Assembly: GCF_932276165.1 (NCBI RefSeq)
Contig: NC_063984.1
Coordinates: forward strand, 1,991,501-2,055,500
Direction of reading: 5' to 3'
Length of the DNA stretch: 64,000 bases
From: Plutella xylostella
Lineage: Eukaryota > Arthropoda > Insecta > Lepidoptera > Plutellidae
Shown: positions 46,701 through 57,661 of the stretch, one piece after another
Layout of the letters: every line of letters begins with the position of its first letter
Numbering within the stretch: position 1 is the stretch's first letter
Position numbers and translations under genes: made by a program
The notes under the pieces: generated by a model
What the model saw: only the letters and a program-made list of their open reading frames with translations
The model's database searches: none
What the model was told of the DNA's origin: nothing

Positions 46701-47124
46701 TGTTCGGGACAAGAAATAGTTAGGGAATACTTATGTATTCTACCACAGTTAATTAATAAATAAAACATTCTCGGGAAGTGAGGAAACTAGCGCCATCTAG
46801 TAGAAAGTAGCCTAACTATGTAGTTCATCTATTCAACAACAGATGGCAGCACTGAACTAGAAGTTTCTACTAAGAAGTAGAACATTAAGTCTTTTCTAGA
46901 GCTTTCTGGAATACTCTATCTTCCGTAGAGAATGGTATAAAAGGCGACACTTGCGCCTCACAATAATCAGTAAAAAAGCAAACAGCGAAGAAAGAACAAG
47001 AAGAAGAACAAGCAAGCAACAGCTCTAGCTCTCTCACTTCCTGACTGGTGAACATTAAGAAGTCTTTCATTCCTGATCCCTGCCCGCCGTACTTCCCTCA
47101 ACCAGAATAGGTGCACCCCGCACA
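46701..47124 (+). repeat. 5' LTR of element A
   Basis: Begins TGTTCGGGAC and ends CCCCGCACA. A TATA box (TATAAAAG, 46936-46943) lies after the TTCCGTAGAGAATGG stretch and should drive transcription. Confidence 0.9.
46936..46943 (+). promoter_or_regulatory. TATA box in 5' LTR of element A
   Basis: TATAAAAG, repeated at the same place in the 3' LTR (56486-56493). Confidence 0.7.
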
Positions 47125-47126
47125 TT

Positions 47127-47143
47127 TGGTCCTTCGAGCCGGA
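47127..47143 (+). other. Primer binding site of element A
   Basis: TGGTCCTTCGAGCCGGA starts two bases after the LTR. It is complementary to TCCGGCTCGAAGGA plus CCA, the 3' end of tRNA-Tyr as remembered. Confidence 0.7.
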
Positions 47144-47174
47144 TACTTCGTCGTTGCAGGAAGTCGGATCAAGA

Positions 47175-50138
47175 ATGCCGATCACCACGAGAGCCGCCGC
47201 CGTCGCCGCTGCCGCCGCCGAAGCCGCTGTCGCCGCCGAAGCCGCTGCCGCTGCCGACGCCGCTGTCGCTGCCACCGCCGACGCCGCTGTCGCTGCCGCT
47301 ATCGAGGCCGCCGACGATGCCGCTGGGCCTGCCGCTGCCGGTGCCGCCGCCGCTTCTGTCTCCGCCACGCCCACAGAAACCTCTTCCGCCGCCGTGAAGA
47401 AGGCCGGAGCAGAAGCTCTCACCACCGCTGCTGCCGTGTCACAGAAACCCCAGCCCGTCGCCGCGTCGTCACAGAAGTGCAAGTCGAAGAGTAGCAAGTC
47501 TGCGCGTGCGCTGCGAATAGCTCGAGCCAAGGAAGAGATGCTGAAAATACAACTCGAGCTCGCCGCCGCACGCATCGCCGTCTTGGAAGCAGAAAGTAGT
47601 GAAGACGAAGATGAAGAGCAGTCGGAACACGCGACTGAAAGTTGGAACAAAGTGGAAGAGTGGCTGAAACAAACGGGAGTGCCACCACAGCTACAAGCTC
47701 CGCCGCCCGCACCCTGCGCCCCCGCCGGTGTCGCCCCCGTTGCTGCCGCCCCTGTCGTCGTCGCCGCCGCCACTGCCGCCGCGCCTGCACACGCCGCCCC
47801 CGTCGCCGCGGCCGCCCCCGTCGTCGCAGCCGCCACTGCCGCCGCGCCTGCACACGCCGCCCCCGTCGCCGCGGCCGCCCCCGTCGTCGCAGCCGCCACT
47901 GCCGCCGCGCCCGCACACGCCGCCCCCGTCGCCGCGGCCGCCCCCGATGCAGCCGCCACCACCGCCGCGCCTGCACACGCCGCCCCCGTCGCCGCGGCCG
48001 CCCCCGATGCAGCCGCCACCGCCGCCGCGCCTGCACACGCCGCCGCCGCGGCCTACCCGACTGACGCCGTGCTGCCTCTTCACTCATCGTACCCACAAGC
48101 GGGTACCTACTATGAAGCCCTACAGTCAAGAAACCAACCGCGGGACGTCCCAGCCGCTGCGAGCCAGCCACAACAGATCAACATCTCCGAGCTGGCATCC
48201 GCAATAGCACTCGCTGCGAAGGCCGGACAACGAGCTACGCCACGCTACCACACGGAGCTACCGTTCTTCGCCGGCTCTCACCACGAGTGGCTGTCATTCC
48301 GTGCCGCATATTACGAAACAGCAGAGGACTTCACCGAGACTGAAAACGTGGCAAGACTACGACGAAGCCTGAGAGGAAGAGCCAAGGAAGCAGTCGAGAA
48401 CCTGCTAATATTGAATACACGCGCCACAGACATCATGCGCGCCCTGGAGTCTCGCTTCGGCCGCCCCGACTCCATCGCCATGTCCGAGCTCGACCGCCTG
48501 CGTGCGCTGCCGCGCCTCACGGACAACCCGCGCGACGTCTGCGTGTTCGCCAGCCGCGTGCTCAACGTCGTCGCCAGTTTGCGGGCGCTCGACCGCACAC
48601 ACTACCTCTACAGCCCGGAAGCCACGAAGATCACGATAGAGAAGCTGACGCCCGCCATACGCTACCGATGGTTCGACTACGCCGCCACTCAGACTACAGA
48701 AGAGCCGGACCTACTGAAACTATCAAGATTTCTCCAAAGAGAAGCCGACCTCTGCGGGCCCTACGCACAGCCAGAGACAGAACCCACAGAGCACAGTCAA
48801 AACAGAATGCAGAAAGCTTACACCACAGCGGCCACAGTCATAGAAAAAATAGTAAAATGCCGCCACTGCGCCACAGAGGGACACAACATTACTGAGTGTC
48901 CAGAGTTCCAAGGAACAGATGTGAACTCGCGATGGGAAATAGCTAAATCGCAGCGACTATGTTTCCGATGCCTTCGCTACAAGAATAAAACCCACAGTTG
49001 CAAGCGAAACCGCTGCGGAGAAGATGGCTGTAATTACTTCCATCACAGATTGCTGCACTTCACAAGATCAACAGAAACCGGACCGGAAACGAAGAATAGC
49101 GTAACAGTATCGTCGATGTGGTCGCCGCGCAAAACACACGCGTATCTGAAGATCTTACCTGTCAAGATCGTCGGACCGGCGGGAGAAGTTCACACGCACG
49201 CTCTGCTCGACGATGGCTCTACCGTGACGCTCATAGACGCGGCCATAGCGAAACAGGCGGGTCTCACGGGCCCCATCGAGCCGCTCAACATAGCCGCCAT
49301 CGCCGACACCAAGATGAACGCCTACCATTCTCGCCGCGTCAAAGTGACTCTACAGGGAGAACGCACACAGTACAAGATTAACGCACGGACTATCGACAAC
49401 ATACGACTCTCCGCACAGACGGTGAAATCTGAAGAACTGCGAAATTGTGCTCATCTGCTTGACATCGCACAGCAGCTGAAATACGAAGCAGCAAGACCAA
49501 AGATCCTCATCGGTCAAGACAATTGTCATCTTCTCATCGCGAGCGAGGTGCGACAAGGACAGCACGATGAACCCATTGCCTCACACACGCCTCTAGGCTG
49601 GGTTCTGCACGGAGCGCACAAGATAACTGTGGACAAGAGCCACCATAGAGTTAACAATCTGACTACGCGTGAACCCCTCATTGCGCCCACACGCCACCAC
49701 ATCAACTTAGAAGGACGCGCCACCAGTACTCTCGCCAAGCGTACAAAACAGACAGAAGCGTCACGTTCATGTCACCGTTACGCCGCCCGTAGCGACGCCT
49801 CAATCGAAGATCATAGTACAGTCCACGACAGGCGATGGGCATCGAAGATGAACGTGAGCAGCAAAGCTACGCGAGATGTACACAGACTGAAAGGGCGCCC
49901 CCACAGTGTGGTCCAGACTACAGCCACAGATCAATGCCACAGACGAAGAGAACCGCCGCGCCACCGCAGGCGCCGCCGCCGCCGCCGAGAACAACTGATG
50001 ATAGAGCCTACAAGGAGCGACGAGCGAGCTGGACATTCTGCCCCCCGAGCCTGCGGAGCCAGACGTCCCTCACCGAGATCTGCAATGACGACCACGGCGT
50101 CAATGCACGGCGGGAGTAATGTTCGGGACAAGAAATAG
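47175..50138 (+). CDS. Gag-protease polyprotein of element A with alanine-rich repeats
   Basis: 987 aa from the first ATG (MPITTRAAA). Residues 1-75 are almost pure Ala with Val, Glu, Asp and Thr. A Lys/Ser-rich and acidic coiled-coil-like part follows (about 100-160). Next come four to five tandem units of 20-21 residues (core APAHAAPVAAAAP, about 195-295). A Gag domain of the BEL/Pao type (DUF1759-like) starts near 355 (LPFFAGSHHEWLSFRAAYYE). A CCHC knuckle (CRHCATEGHNITEC, about 561) and a second Cys/His cluster (CFRCLRYKNKTHSC) precede an aspartic-protease-like segment: LLDDGSTVTLID near 677 (the usual DSG is DDG) and KILIGQD. The last 200 residues have no family match. The stop lies inside the 3' LTR. 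Gag should form particles and the protease mature them; enzymes are missing. GC content is far above the surroundings. Confidence 0.85.
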   Translation: MPITTRAAAVAAAAAEAAVAAEAAAAADAAVAATADAAVAAAIEAADDAAGPAAAGAAAASVSATPTETSSAAVKKAGAEALTTAAAVSQKPQPVAASSQKCKSKSSKSARALRIARAKEEMLKIQLELAAARIAVLEAESSEDEDEEQSEHATESWNKVEEWLKQTGVPPQLQAPPPAPCAPAGVAPVAAAPVVVAAATAAAPAHAAPVAAAAPVVAAATAAAPAHAAPVAAAAPVVAAATAAAPAHAAPVAAAAPDAAATTAAPAHAAPVAAAAPDAAATAAAPAHAAAAAYPTDAVLPLHSSYPQAGTYYEALQSRNQPRDVPAAASQPQQINISELASAIALAAKAGQRATPRYHTELPFFAGSHHEWLSFRAAYYETAEDFTETENVARLRRSLRGRAKEAVENLLILNTRATDIMRALESRFGRPDSIAMSELDRLRALPRLTDNPRDVCVFASRVLNVVASLRALDRTHYLYSPEATKITIEKLTPAIRYRWFDYAATQTTEEPDLLKLSRFLQREADLCGPYAQPETEPTEHSQNRMQKAYTTAATVIEKIVKCRHCATEGHNITECPEFQGTDVNSRWEIAKSQRLCFRCLRYKNKTHSCKRNRCGEDGCNYFHHRLLHFTRSTETGPETKNSVTVSSMWSPRKTHAYLKILPVKIVGPAGEVHTHALLDDGSTVTLIDAAIAKQAGLTGPIEPLNIAAIADTKMNAYHSRRVKVTLQGERTQYKINARTIDNIRLSAQTVKSEELRNCAHLLDIAQQLKYEAARPKILIGQDNCHLLIASEVRQGQHDEPIASHTPLGWVLHGAHKITVDKSHHRVNNLTTREPLIAPTRHHINLEGRATSTLAKRTKQTEASRSCHRYAARSDASIEDHSTVHDRRWASKMNVSSKATRDVHRLKGRPHSVVQTTATDQCHRRREPPRHRRRRRRRREQLMIEPTRSDERAGHSAPRACGARRPSPRSAMTTTASMHGGSNVRDKK
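47763..48050 (+). repeat. Coding minisatellite, 60-63-bp units
   Basis: GCC/GCG-rich units (CCGCGCCTGCACACGCCGCC core) repeated four to five times in the Gag N-terminal half. Indels are in multiples of three, so the frame is kept. Confidence 0.85.
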
Positions 50139-50230
50139 TTAGGGAATACTTATGTATTCTACCACAGTTAATTAATAAATAAAACATTCTCGGGAAGTGA
50201 GGAAACTAGCGCCATCTAGTAGAAAGTAGC
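50120..50230 (+). repeat. 3' LTR of element A, first part
   Basis: Identical by eye to the first 111 bp of the 5' LTR; interrupted after AGTAGC. Confidence 0.9.
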
Positions 50231-50345
50231 TGTGGGTGTTAATTAGGTTGATTTTACTATGTCACTGTATTTTAAAGGTGGAGAAATGATGAGCAGCGTG
50301 CGTTCTTACTGATGGTTTATTTGCTACTAGAAAATGAACTCAACA
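50231..50345 (-). repeat. 3' LTR of element B
   Basis: 115 bp, identical by eye to 56242-56356. Confidence 0.9.
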
Positions 50346-50667
50346 TACCGCCCCCCAAAGGGCATTTATTAAAGGCCCTTTTAAAAAAGTGATTATACAA
50401 TGCTAAAGGCCTTAAATAGATAGAATTGATATGATAGATTCTTTACTTGACTGAATACATAGTTATTTACTACAATGCATTTTTATTTAAACTGAATTTT
50501 AACTCTGTGGACTGTATCTTAAAGGCTGATTAAGTAAATACTAAATTTTTCAATAAGTAACGTTAGGTAATAAGAACATTTTAACTTATGTATTTGATCA
50601 TGCAACTTATTTCATTTAGAATTAGTTAGGTAAACAAAGCTACAGAAAATATTAAATAATTACGTTT

Positions 50668-53600
50668 TAAGTGGCAGTGTCTATAGGTAAGTAACACAAT
50701 TTATTCATAGGTCTTTGCACTACACTGTTACCACTCTTCACACTGTACACTCTGGTGACTCCGTCAGCGCCCGGGTGCTTGTCCACGATGCGGCCGAGAC
50801 TCCATTTGCCGGGTGGCAGGTTTTCTGTTTTTATAAGTACAATTTGTCTTTTTTCAAATTCCTGTACTTTCTTTAGCCATTTTGGTCTTTGTTGTAATCT
50901 TGCGAGGTATTCACTCTGCCATATTTGCCAAGTCTGATAGGAGTTTCTGTAGATGTTGCCAACGTGTCAGTCGACTAACCTTCACTGACTTCAGGTCTGG
51001 GTTTGGAACAGTCACAGGCGCTTCGCGGATCAGGAAATGGCCTGGTGTTAGTGTCATTGTTTCAGATTCCGATTCAATTGTAGATATAGGCCGGGAGTTA
51101 AGACAGGCTTCTATCTGACACAGGAGTGTAGACATCTCTTCGAACGTGAGGTGAGAGGTCAGGATTCTTTTCATGTGGTACTTCATGGACTTGACGCCCG
51201 CCTCCCATAAGCCTCCCATATGAGGGCTATATCCAGGAATGAAATGCCATTGAGTTACATCTTTGGCAAGTGTCTCTACTATGTCTCCTTCAAAATCGAG
51301 TTTAGCCTCTTTCAATGCTGTTTTTAACTCCTTGTCGGCTCCGATAAAGTTTCTTCCCTGGTCACTCCATAGGTGCGAGCAGCGGCCTCGTCTTGAGATG
51401 AATCTCCTGTATGCACCTATGTATGCCTCTGATGTCAGATCTTCGACAAGTTCTAAGTGTATTGCTTTCGTGGCCATACAGATAAACAGTGCCACATCAC
51501 ATATGCCTTGCATGTTTTCGCCCCTCTGCTTCTTGACATTAGAACTTGATAAGGATCCGCGAAATCAACTCCACTATTATAGAACGGTCTGGCTGGGTTG
51601 ACTCGGGCTGTCGGTAGGTCTCCCATCAGCTGGTTTCTTACTAATGCTCTCTGTTTGGCGCATATCAAGCAATTACGTATCTTCGTTTTTACTAAATTCT
51701 TTACTTTCAGAATCCAATATTTTGATCTCAGGTACTCAAGCATAAGTTGGATTCCTCCATGTAACGTTTTTGCATGTGCATCAGCGATTATTAATGTGGT
51801 AAGGTAACCTTCACTTGGTATAATGATGTGGTGCTTTCTGTCTTCTTCTATGTTTGCGTGTCTCAGTCTTCCACCCACTCTGACTATTCCTTCATTATCC
51901 ATATATGGTTTTAGTAAACTTAACTTGCTTTCCCTTTTGACTTCAAGGTTTTCTTTTAATCTGTTTATTTCTTCTTCGAAATTATTTCTTTGAACTATTT
52001 TTATGCATGCGTTTAGTGATTCATTCAGTTCCTTTGTAGTTATAGGTCTTTCTTTCAGGTTATCTTTCTTGTATCGCATGAATCTTCTGCAGTGTGTGAT
52101 GACTATGAGGAGTTGTGTTAAATCTTCCATGTTTTCAAATTGTTTCTCTATGTTTTCATCATCATTTACTATTGTTGTATTAATCTTTATCTTTTCTCTT
52201 TTTTCCAGGTTTGTTTCCAGGTATGCCGGTTTGCTGTAGATGACTTCTTTCTCTCTTAGCCACTGTGGGCCCTTCCACCATAGTTTGTGTTCCTTTAAAT
52301 CTCCTATTTCAATGCCTCTCGTAGCTACATCTGCTGGATTCTCGTGAGTCTGGACATGATGCCAATTGTTATTAACATCGTCTAAGATAGTAACAACTCG
52401 ATTACGTACGAAGGTGTTCCATCTTGCTGGATCTCCAGACAACCAGGACAGTACGATTGTGGAGTCTGTCCAAGCATGAACTTTACTTTCAGAAATCCTC
52501 ATGGCTTCTCTTATTTGTTTCAGCATCTTTGCAAGCAGTACTGCACCGCATAGTTCCAGACGAGGGAGTGTTACTGGTTTAAGTGGTGCTACTCGAGTTT
52601 TAGCGGCTATTATGTTGGTTGTTACATTTCCTTCTTTGTCTTCTACTCTGAGATATGCTACTGCTGCATAGGCTTTGGTGGAAGCATCACAGAAACCATG
52701 TATAGATGTATGATCTCTGTTGCTTTCAGTCGTTTCGTGCCATCTCTTTACTTGTACTTGGTCCAGCTCTTGAAATTTCTCTCTAAGTTCTATCCACTCT
52801 TCTCTTGCTTCTTCGTCTACGTCTTCATCCCATCCAGTTTTTTGTAACCATAATCTTTGCATGAGTATCTTTGCAGGGATAATCGCCGGGGCAATCCATC
52901 CGAGAGGATCGAACAACTTCTGTATTTCTGCCAGGATACTTCTCTTCGTGTATGATTCAGCTGTAGCAGGTAAGTTGTTTTGATATTGAAATACATCTTC
53001 TCCCATGTTCCAGATGAGGCCTAGTGTCTTTATGATACCATCTATGCCAAATTTAATGTTGACATGAGTGCTAATCTTTGATGGTTCGAATTGTTTCAGG
53101 AAATCTACGTCATTTGAGCACCACTTCTGTAATATGAAACCTCCTTTCTGTAATATCTTCTCTATATCTTTAGCTGTTTTGATTGCGTCTTCTAGTGTTT
53201 CCTTTCCTGATACTATATCATCCATGAAACAATCTTCTTTGATTATTTTAGCTGCTTCTTCGTTAATGTGGCCTTCATCTTTAGCTAGCTGAAGCAGAGT
53301 TTTAACGGCTAAGTAAGGGGCTGAAGCCGTTCCGAATGTTACTCTGTTTAATCGATAATCTTTTACAGGTTCTGCTCTACTTTTACGCCATAGGATTCTT
53401 TGATTATCTTTGTCCTCCTCTGTTATTAATATCATTCGGTACATTTTAACTGCGTCAGCAGCGAAGCAAACTTTGTGCATGCGCCATCTCATTATAATGC
53501 TTCGCATGTCTTCTTGTAGTTGTGGACCAACTAGCAGTTCATCATTCAGGGAAGTATTGTTGGTTCCCTTGCATGAGGCGTTGAATACCACTCTACATTT

Positions 53601-55883
53601 TGATGTTTCTTTCTCTTCCTTCATAACTGCATGATGAGGTAAGTATACAGCTGGCTTGTTGATTTCTTCTATAGGTACTTCTTCCATATGCTCCATCTCA
53701 AGATATTCTTCTATCACTTTTGTGTATTCTTCCTTTAGCTTTTGATTCTTTTCGAAGCGTCTTTCTAGTTGCTTTAGACTTCTCAGAGCTATGTCTCTCG
53801 ATCCATTATGTATTGATAATCTATTCTCTGTTTTAAAAGGCAACTTCACAATGTACCTGCCATCTTCTGTTCTGGAATGATTTGATTCATATATTTCTTC
53901 ACATCTTCTCTCTTCTGCGGTTAGGATCTTTTGCTCATGATCATTCAATTCCCACATTTGTTTTAGCATACTGTTTATTTCCAGATCAATCTGATGGTGC
54001 ATTATTGTTAGGGATACTGTATATTCATCTCTGTGTTCTTTTGTAGTGATGTGCCCGAAGAGAATCCACCCAAGGCTGGTATTTTGAGCACTAGGGGTGC
54101 CTGGGGGACCCTTGATAATCTCGCCTTTCATAATTGCGGCACACACTTCTACACCCAGCAGCATGTCTACAGGTCCAGGTTGGTTGAAGCCGGGGTCAGC
54201 TAAAGCTATACCATGAATGTGTGACCAGGTGCGTTCAGAGATAACTCTCGTTGGTAATTGTGATGTTAAACGCGTAGGCATTACATAAACTTTCAATTTG
54301 AGGCTGAATTTGTTATCTTGGCTTGAAAGAACCTCAATTTGTGCTACGTGTTTGACTGTTGTCTTTGTTGTGCCGACGCCAGTGATTGTACCATTGCAGG
54401 GTATCCTCTTCAGCTTAAGTAACTGGGCGGCTCTCTCACTAATAAAACTTGCTTGTGATCCATTGTCGATTAGTGCTCTTAACATGGTGACACGTCCTGA
54501 TGATTCATCTCTCACTGGTACTAGGGCTGTAGCCAGGAGCGCAGTAGACGTGTTGGTTGCTATGTTGGTTGATAACTCTGAGACTGGTTCATTGTTGTTG
54601 TTGTTCTCGTTGGTAGCTGTATCATGGTGACATTCCACATTGTTTGGTTGATAGGTCTCATGCAGTAGCGTGTGATGACGCTTCTTACATACTCGGCAGA
54701 ACATTCTGAGTCGACATCTAAAAGCTGAATGTCCTGGGGCCAAACAATTGAAACATAGTTGATTGTTTTTCACGAACTCGCATCTCTCTCTTGGTACCTT
54801 TGATATGAACTCTGTACAATGACATAAGGTGTGGTTTTCTTTGCACATTGAGCAGCATTTCTCCTTGTTGTTATAGTTATTGTTACTGTTGGTATCCGTA
54901 GAAACATGAACTTTGTATTCTCTTTCTCTGTTTTGGCTCTGTATTATCTTCTGTCTCTGTGGTGGGTTAACTAGCTCCAGTGTTCGATATTTAGTTTCTA
55001 AGAATCTTGATAACTCCGTCCACTTAGGTAGTTCTGCGCTGTTACCATTGAATGCTGATTGTTCCCATTCTTGATGTGACTCTGGGTCCAACTTCTGAAT
55101 GACCAGAAATATGATGACTGGATCCCAAGAATCAGTTGATATGCTTAGGTTTCTCAGGCTGTTTAGACAATCATTAGTTGTGTCTAAGAGTGAACGAATG
55201 TTGTCAGCTGTAGGTGCAGAGATCTTCCTTTGGTTAAATAATCGCTTCAACACAGAGTTGGTAATAAGTCTCATATTGTTGTATCGTTCTTGTAACAGTT
55301 TCCACGCTGGTTCGTAATTGCATTCTACAACTTGCATGTGCTTCAGTAACGACTCTGGTTCTCCTTTGATGCTACTCTTCAAGTAGTGTAACTTTTGGAC
55401 ATTGCTAAGTGTAACATTGTTGTCTACCAATGATGTAAACAAATCCTTGAAGGCCGGGAACTCTTCGTAAGACCCTGAGAATGTAGGCAGCTGTATCCTT
55501 GGTAGCTTGACCTGCGACGCGTCAGCGGCCTCCATGTTGGTGCTGGCTGCGCCTGCTGACTGCCGGCTGGTGGCTGACGGCGAGCACTCGGATAATAAGT
55601 CAGTCAAATCCGCTTGTAAACCCAAGTATAATTCTTCAACTTCGTAGTACTCGTCGTTTGCAAAGTACGGGTAATTCTGTCTATTTTGTTTAGGTACTTT
55701 TCTAGTTAGGGCCAAATGTGCATTCGTAAAGTCTCGCCAATATTCTTGAATAGTTTGTAGTCTCACGGTAATGTAACCTTTCGTAAGCCTAGCCTTAGGA
55801 CATTTCTTGAAATTAACTAACACTTTTTGAAACATTGATATTTTATCTTCTAAAATTTGCAATAGTTCCTTTTCCGCTTCCAT
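50668..55883 (-). pseudogene. BEL/Pao Gag-Pol polyprotein of element B, two frameshifts
   Basis: Starts at ATG 55883 (MEAEKELLQ). Frame 1 has 1476 codons: Gag (DUF1759-like, LPTFSGSYEEFPAFKDLF, about 133), CCHC knuckle CFNCLAPGHSAFRC (377-390), protease ALIDNGSQASFI (about 470; DNG in place of DSG), RT with ADAVKMYRM, FGTASAPYLA and FMDD (886-889), RNase H with GFCDAS, LELCGA, AWTDST and NPADVATRG, and integrase zinc finger (HAKTLHGG, CLICAK). Near 51490 a 5-bp tandem repeat (ATGTG twice) moves the frame. The integrase core continues (WSDQGRNF, GLWEAGVKS) to a second break near 50940, then the C-terminal DUF5641-like part (GKWSLGRIVDKHPGADG) ends at 50668. The polyprotein would copy the RNA and integrate the cDNA; as read, integrase is interrupted. 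Catalytic residues are otherwise present. Confidence 0.85.
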
Positions 55884-56241
55884 TTTGAATAAACACTATA
55901 TTTACGTTTGATAGTCCAAAGTGTTAGGTAAGTATATCGCACTATTTTAATGTTCAACACGTTCACAAAGTCAATTCTTATAATAGTTATTCACTTAGCG
56001 TTCATACACACTTTGATTAGGTATTTAGTTCTTTAGGTTTCGTTTTTAAGCACTGGTTAGTCCATAAGTTAACACTGTTTAAATTAATGTCCACACTTGC
56101 ATTACTTAATTTTATTTGAATTTTAACACTTGTTTTCTCGACTTCACTCGACGATAGATAAGAATTCTTTTGTTCTCAGCCGGGCTGGTTACCGGCGAAT
56201 TTGTAGTAAACAACTTTGATTCGGCTCGATAACGACCATTA
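55884..56241 (-). other. 5' leader of element B
   Basis: Non-coding, about 360 nt between the 5' LTR and the Gag start. Contains the candidate primer site TGGTCGTTATCGAGCCG two or three bases after the LTR; I cannot assign the tRNA. Confidence 0.6.
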
Positions 56242-56356
56242 TGTGGGTGTTAATTAGGTTGATTTTACTATGTCACTGTATTTTAAAGGTGGAGAAATGA
56301 TGAGCAGCGTGCGTTCTTACTGATGGTTTATTTGCTACTAGAAAATGAACTCAACA
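56242..56356 (-). repeat. 5' LTR of element B
   Basis: Partner of 50231-50345. The interior begins just below 56242 on the minus strand with the primer site. Confidence 0.9.
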
Positions 56357-56674
56357 GTAGCCTAACTATGTAGTTCATCTATTCAACAACAGATGGCAGC
56401 ACGGAACTAGAAGTTTCTACTAAGAAGTAGAACATTAAGTCTTTTCTAGAGCTTTCTGGAATACTCTATCTTCCGTAGAGAATGGTATAAAAGGCGACAC
56501 TTGCGCCTCACAATAATCAGTAAAAAAGCAAACAGCGAAGAAAGAACAAGAAGAAGAACAAGCAAGCAACAGCTCTAGCTCTCTCACTTCCTGACTGGTG
56601 AACATTAAGAAGTCTTTCATTCCTGATCCCTGCCCGCCGTACTTCCCTCAACCAGAATAGGTGCACCCCGCACA
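56357..56674 (+). repeat. 3' LTR of element A, second part
   Basis: Resumes with the duplicated GTAGC and runs to CCCCGCACA, followed by the CATAG target duplication. The TATA box is at 56486-56493. Confidence 0.9.
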
Positions 56675-56884
56675 CATAGTTGGAAAAATATTATTTTTTC
56701 GATCCTGACATTATTTGCTCTAGAGGGCGCTATGTACATTTTAATATAACGTCACATAGCCTATAACCATCGCGCCATCAATACGCTTCTAACGATATCT
56801 CATACATTAAAATCTATCAAGCCGTTTAGGCTACAGGAGGGAACAAAGAAACGGACATACATACATACATACAATCGAAAAACA

Positions 56885-57170
56885 TTACGGTCGAATGGCG
56901 TAGGGTTAGTGGCCCTGACTGCTATGCCGAAGGTTCGCGGGTTCGATTCCCGGCTGGGGCAGATATTTGTTTAAAGACAGATATTTGTACTCGGGTCTTG
57001 GGTGTTGATATTTATATTAAGTATCTATCTATCTATGTATTTGTGTAGATATATCAGCTGTGCGACACCCATAACACAGGTTCTGCCTAGCTTGGGGTCG
57101 GATGGCCGTGTGTGAGATGTCCCCACATATTTATTATTATTTATATTTATTTATTATTACCCTCCTCCTT
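56885..57170 (+). mobile_element. tRNA-derived SINE
   Basis: Head GAATGGCGTAGGGTTAGTGG and GCGGGTTCGATTCCCGGCT (box B), then GGGGCAGATATTTGT. The body contains GATATATCAGCTGTGCGACA and GGTCGGATGGCCGTGTGTGA, ending near CCCCACATATTTATTATT. Confidence 0.8.
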
Positions 57171-57661
57171 CGGCAATCGGGTAAAAAGGCTGGTGTTCAA
57201 ATTAATATCCTTGAACTCATTATTTGTTTTATGTGCAATAAATAATTTATGATAATATTACTAAGAGTTAAGTGCATGAATAATTTCATTTTATCTGCTT
57301 TAGAATTCATATCCTTATATTAAATTATCATATTAAATTGTAAACATTATAATGCTATGTGGGTACATACCGAGGAATTTTCATAACACACATTTATAAA
57401 TATTTATGTAGAAACACACGCTCGCAACTAGCTCATTTTAATCCTTATAAAAAGCTCTCACTCTGCTAATGGTGCTATTAAAACTATGCGAGCTTAAAGC
57501 TATACAAAAACAAGTACACAATGGGAAACAACACGTTTCTAACTGATGCATATGTTTTCTCATAACGTTTTTAACTTTATATACCTACTACTATGCCTTT
57601 GTGCATAAAGCATAAAACGGCGAGGTAATCTACAGCAGGCTGATAATAAATAATTATAAAT
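57171..57661. other. Intergenic
   Basis: AT-rich. CCTCCTCCTTCGGCAATCGG near 57170 is a fragment of the repeat also seen at 31500. No gene. Confidence 0.35.

Larger units (their letters stand above)
50231..56356 (-). mobile_element. BEL/Pao LTR retrotransposon with full enzyme set, nested (element B)
   Basis: Two LTRs of only 115 bp (50231-50345 and 56242-56356) are identical by eye, flanked by the 5-bp target duplication GTAGC. Minus-strand order: 5' LTR, candidate primer site TGGTCGTTATCGAGCCG, Gag, protease, RT, RNase H, integrase, polypurine tract CTTTGGGGGGCGG, 3' LTR. The LTR starts TGTTGAG, ends CCCACA and contains AATAAA. It landed in the 3' LTR of element A. No envelope gene. Confidence 0.9.
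46701..56674 (+). mobile_element. BEL/Pao-type LTR retrotransposon coding only Gag and protease (element A)
   Basis: The 424-bp LTRs are at 46701-47124 and at 50120-50230 plus 56357-56674, the second being split by a nested element. The 5-bp target duplication CATAG flanks the whole. The 5' LTR is followed by TGGTCCTTCGAGCCGGA, which fits the 3' end of eukaryotic tRNA-Tyr from memory, as primer site. CGGCGGGAG precedes the 3' LTR. One long frame covers Gag and protease; RT, RNase H and integrase are absent, so enzymes must come in trans. I see a single LTR difference (ACTGAAC versus ACGGAAC), so insertion was recent. Confidence 0.85.

Noticed and set aside
47419..48207. Several long Pro-, Arg- and Gly-rich frames on both strands
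   Set aside because: Stop-free by-products of the GCC-rich alanine repeats of the Gag frame.
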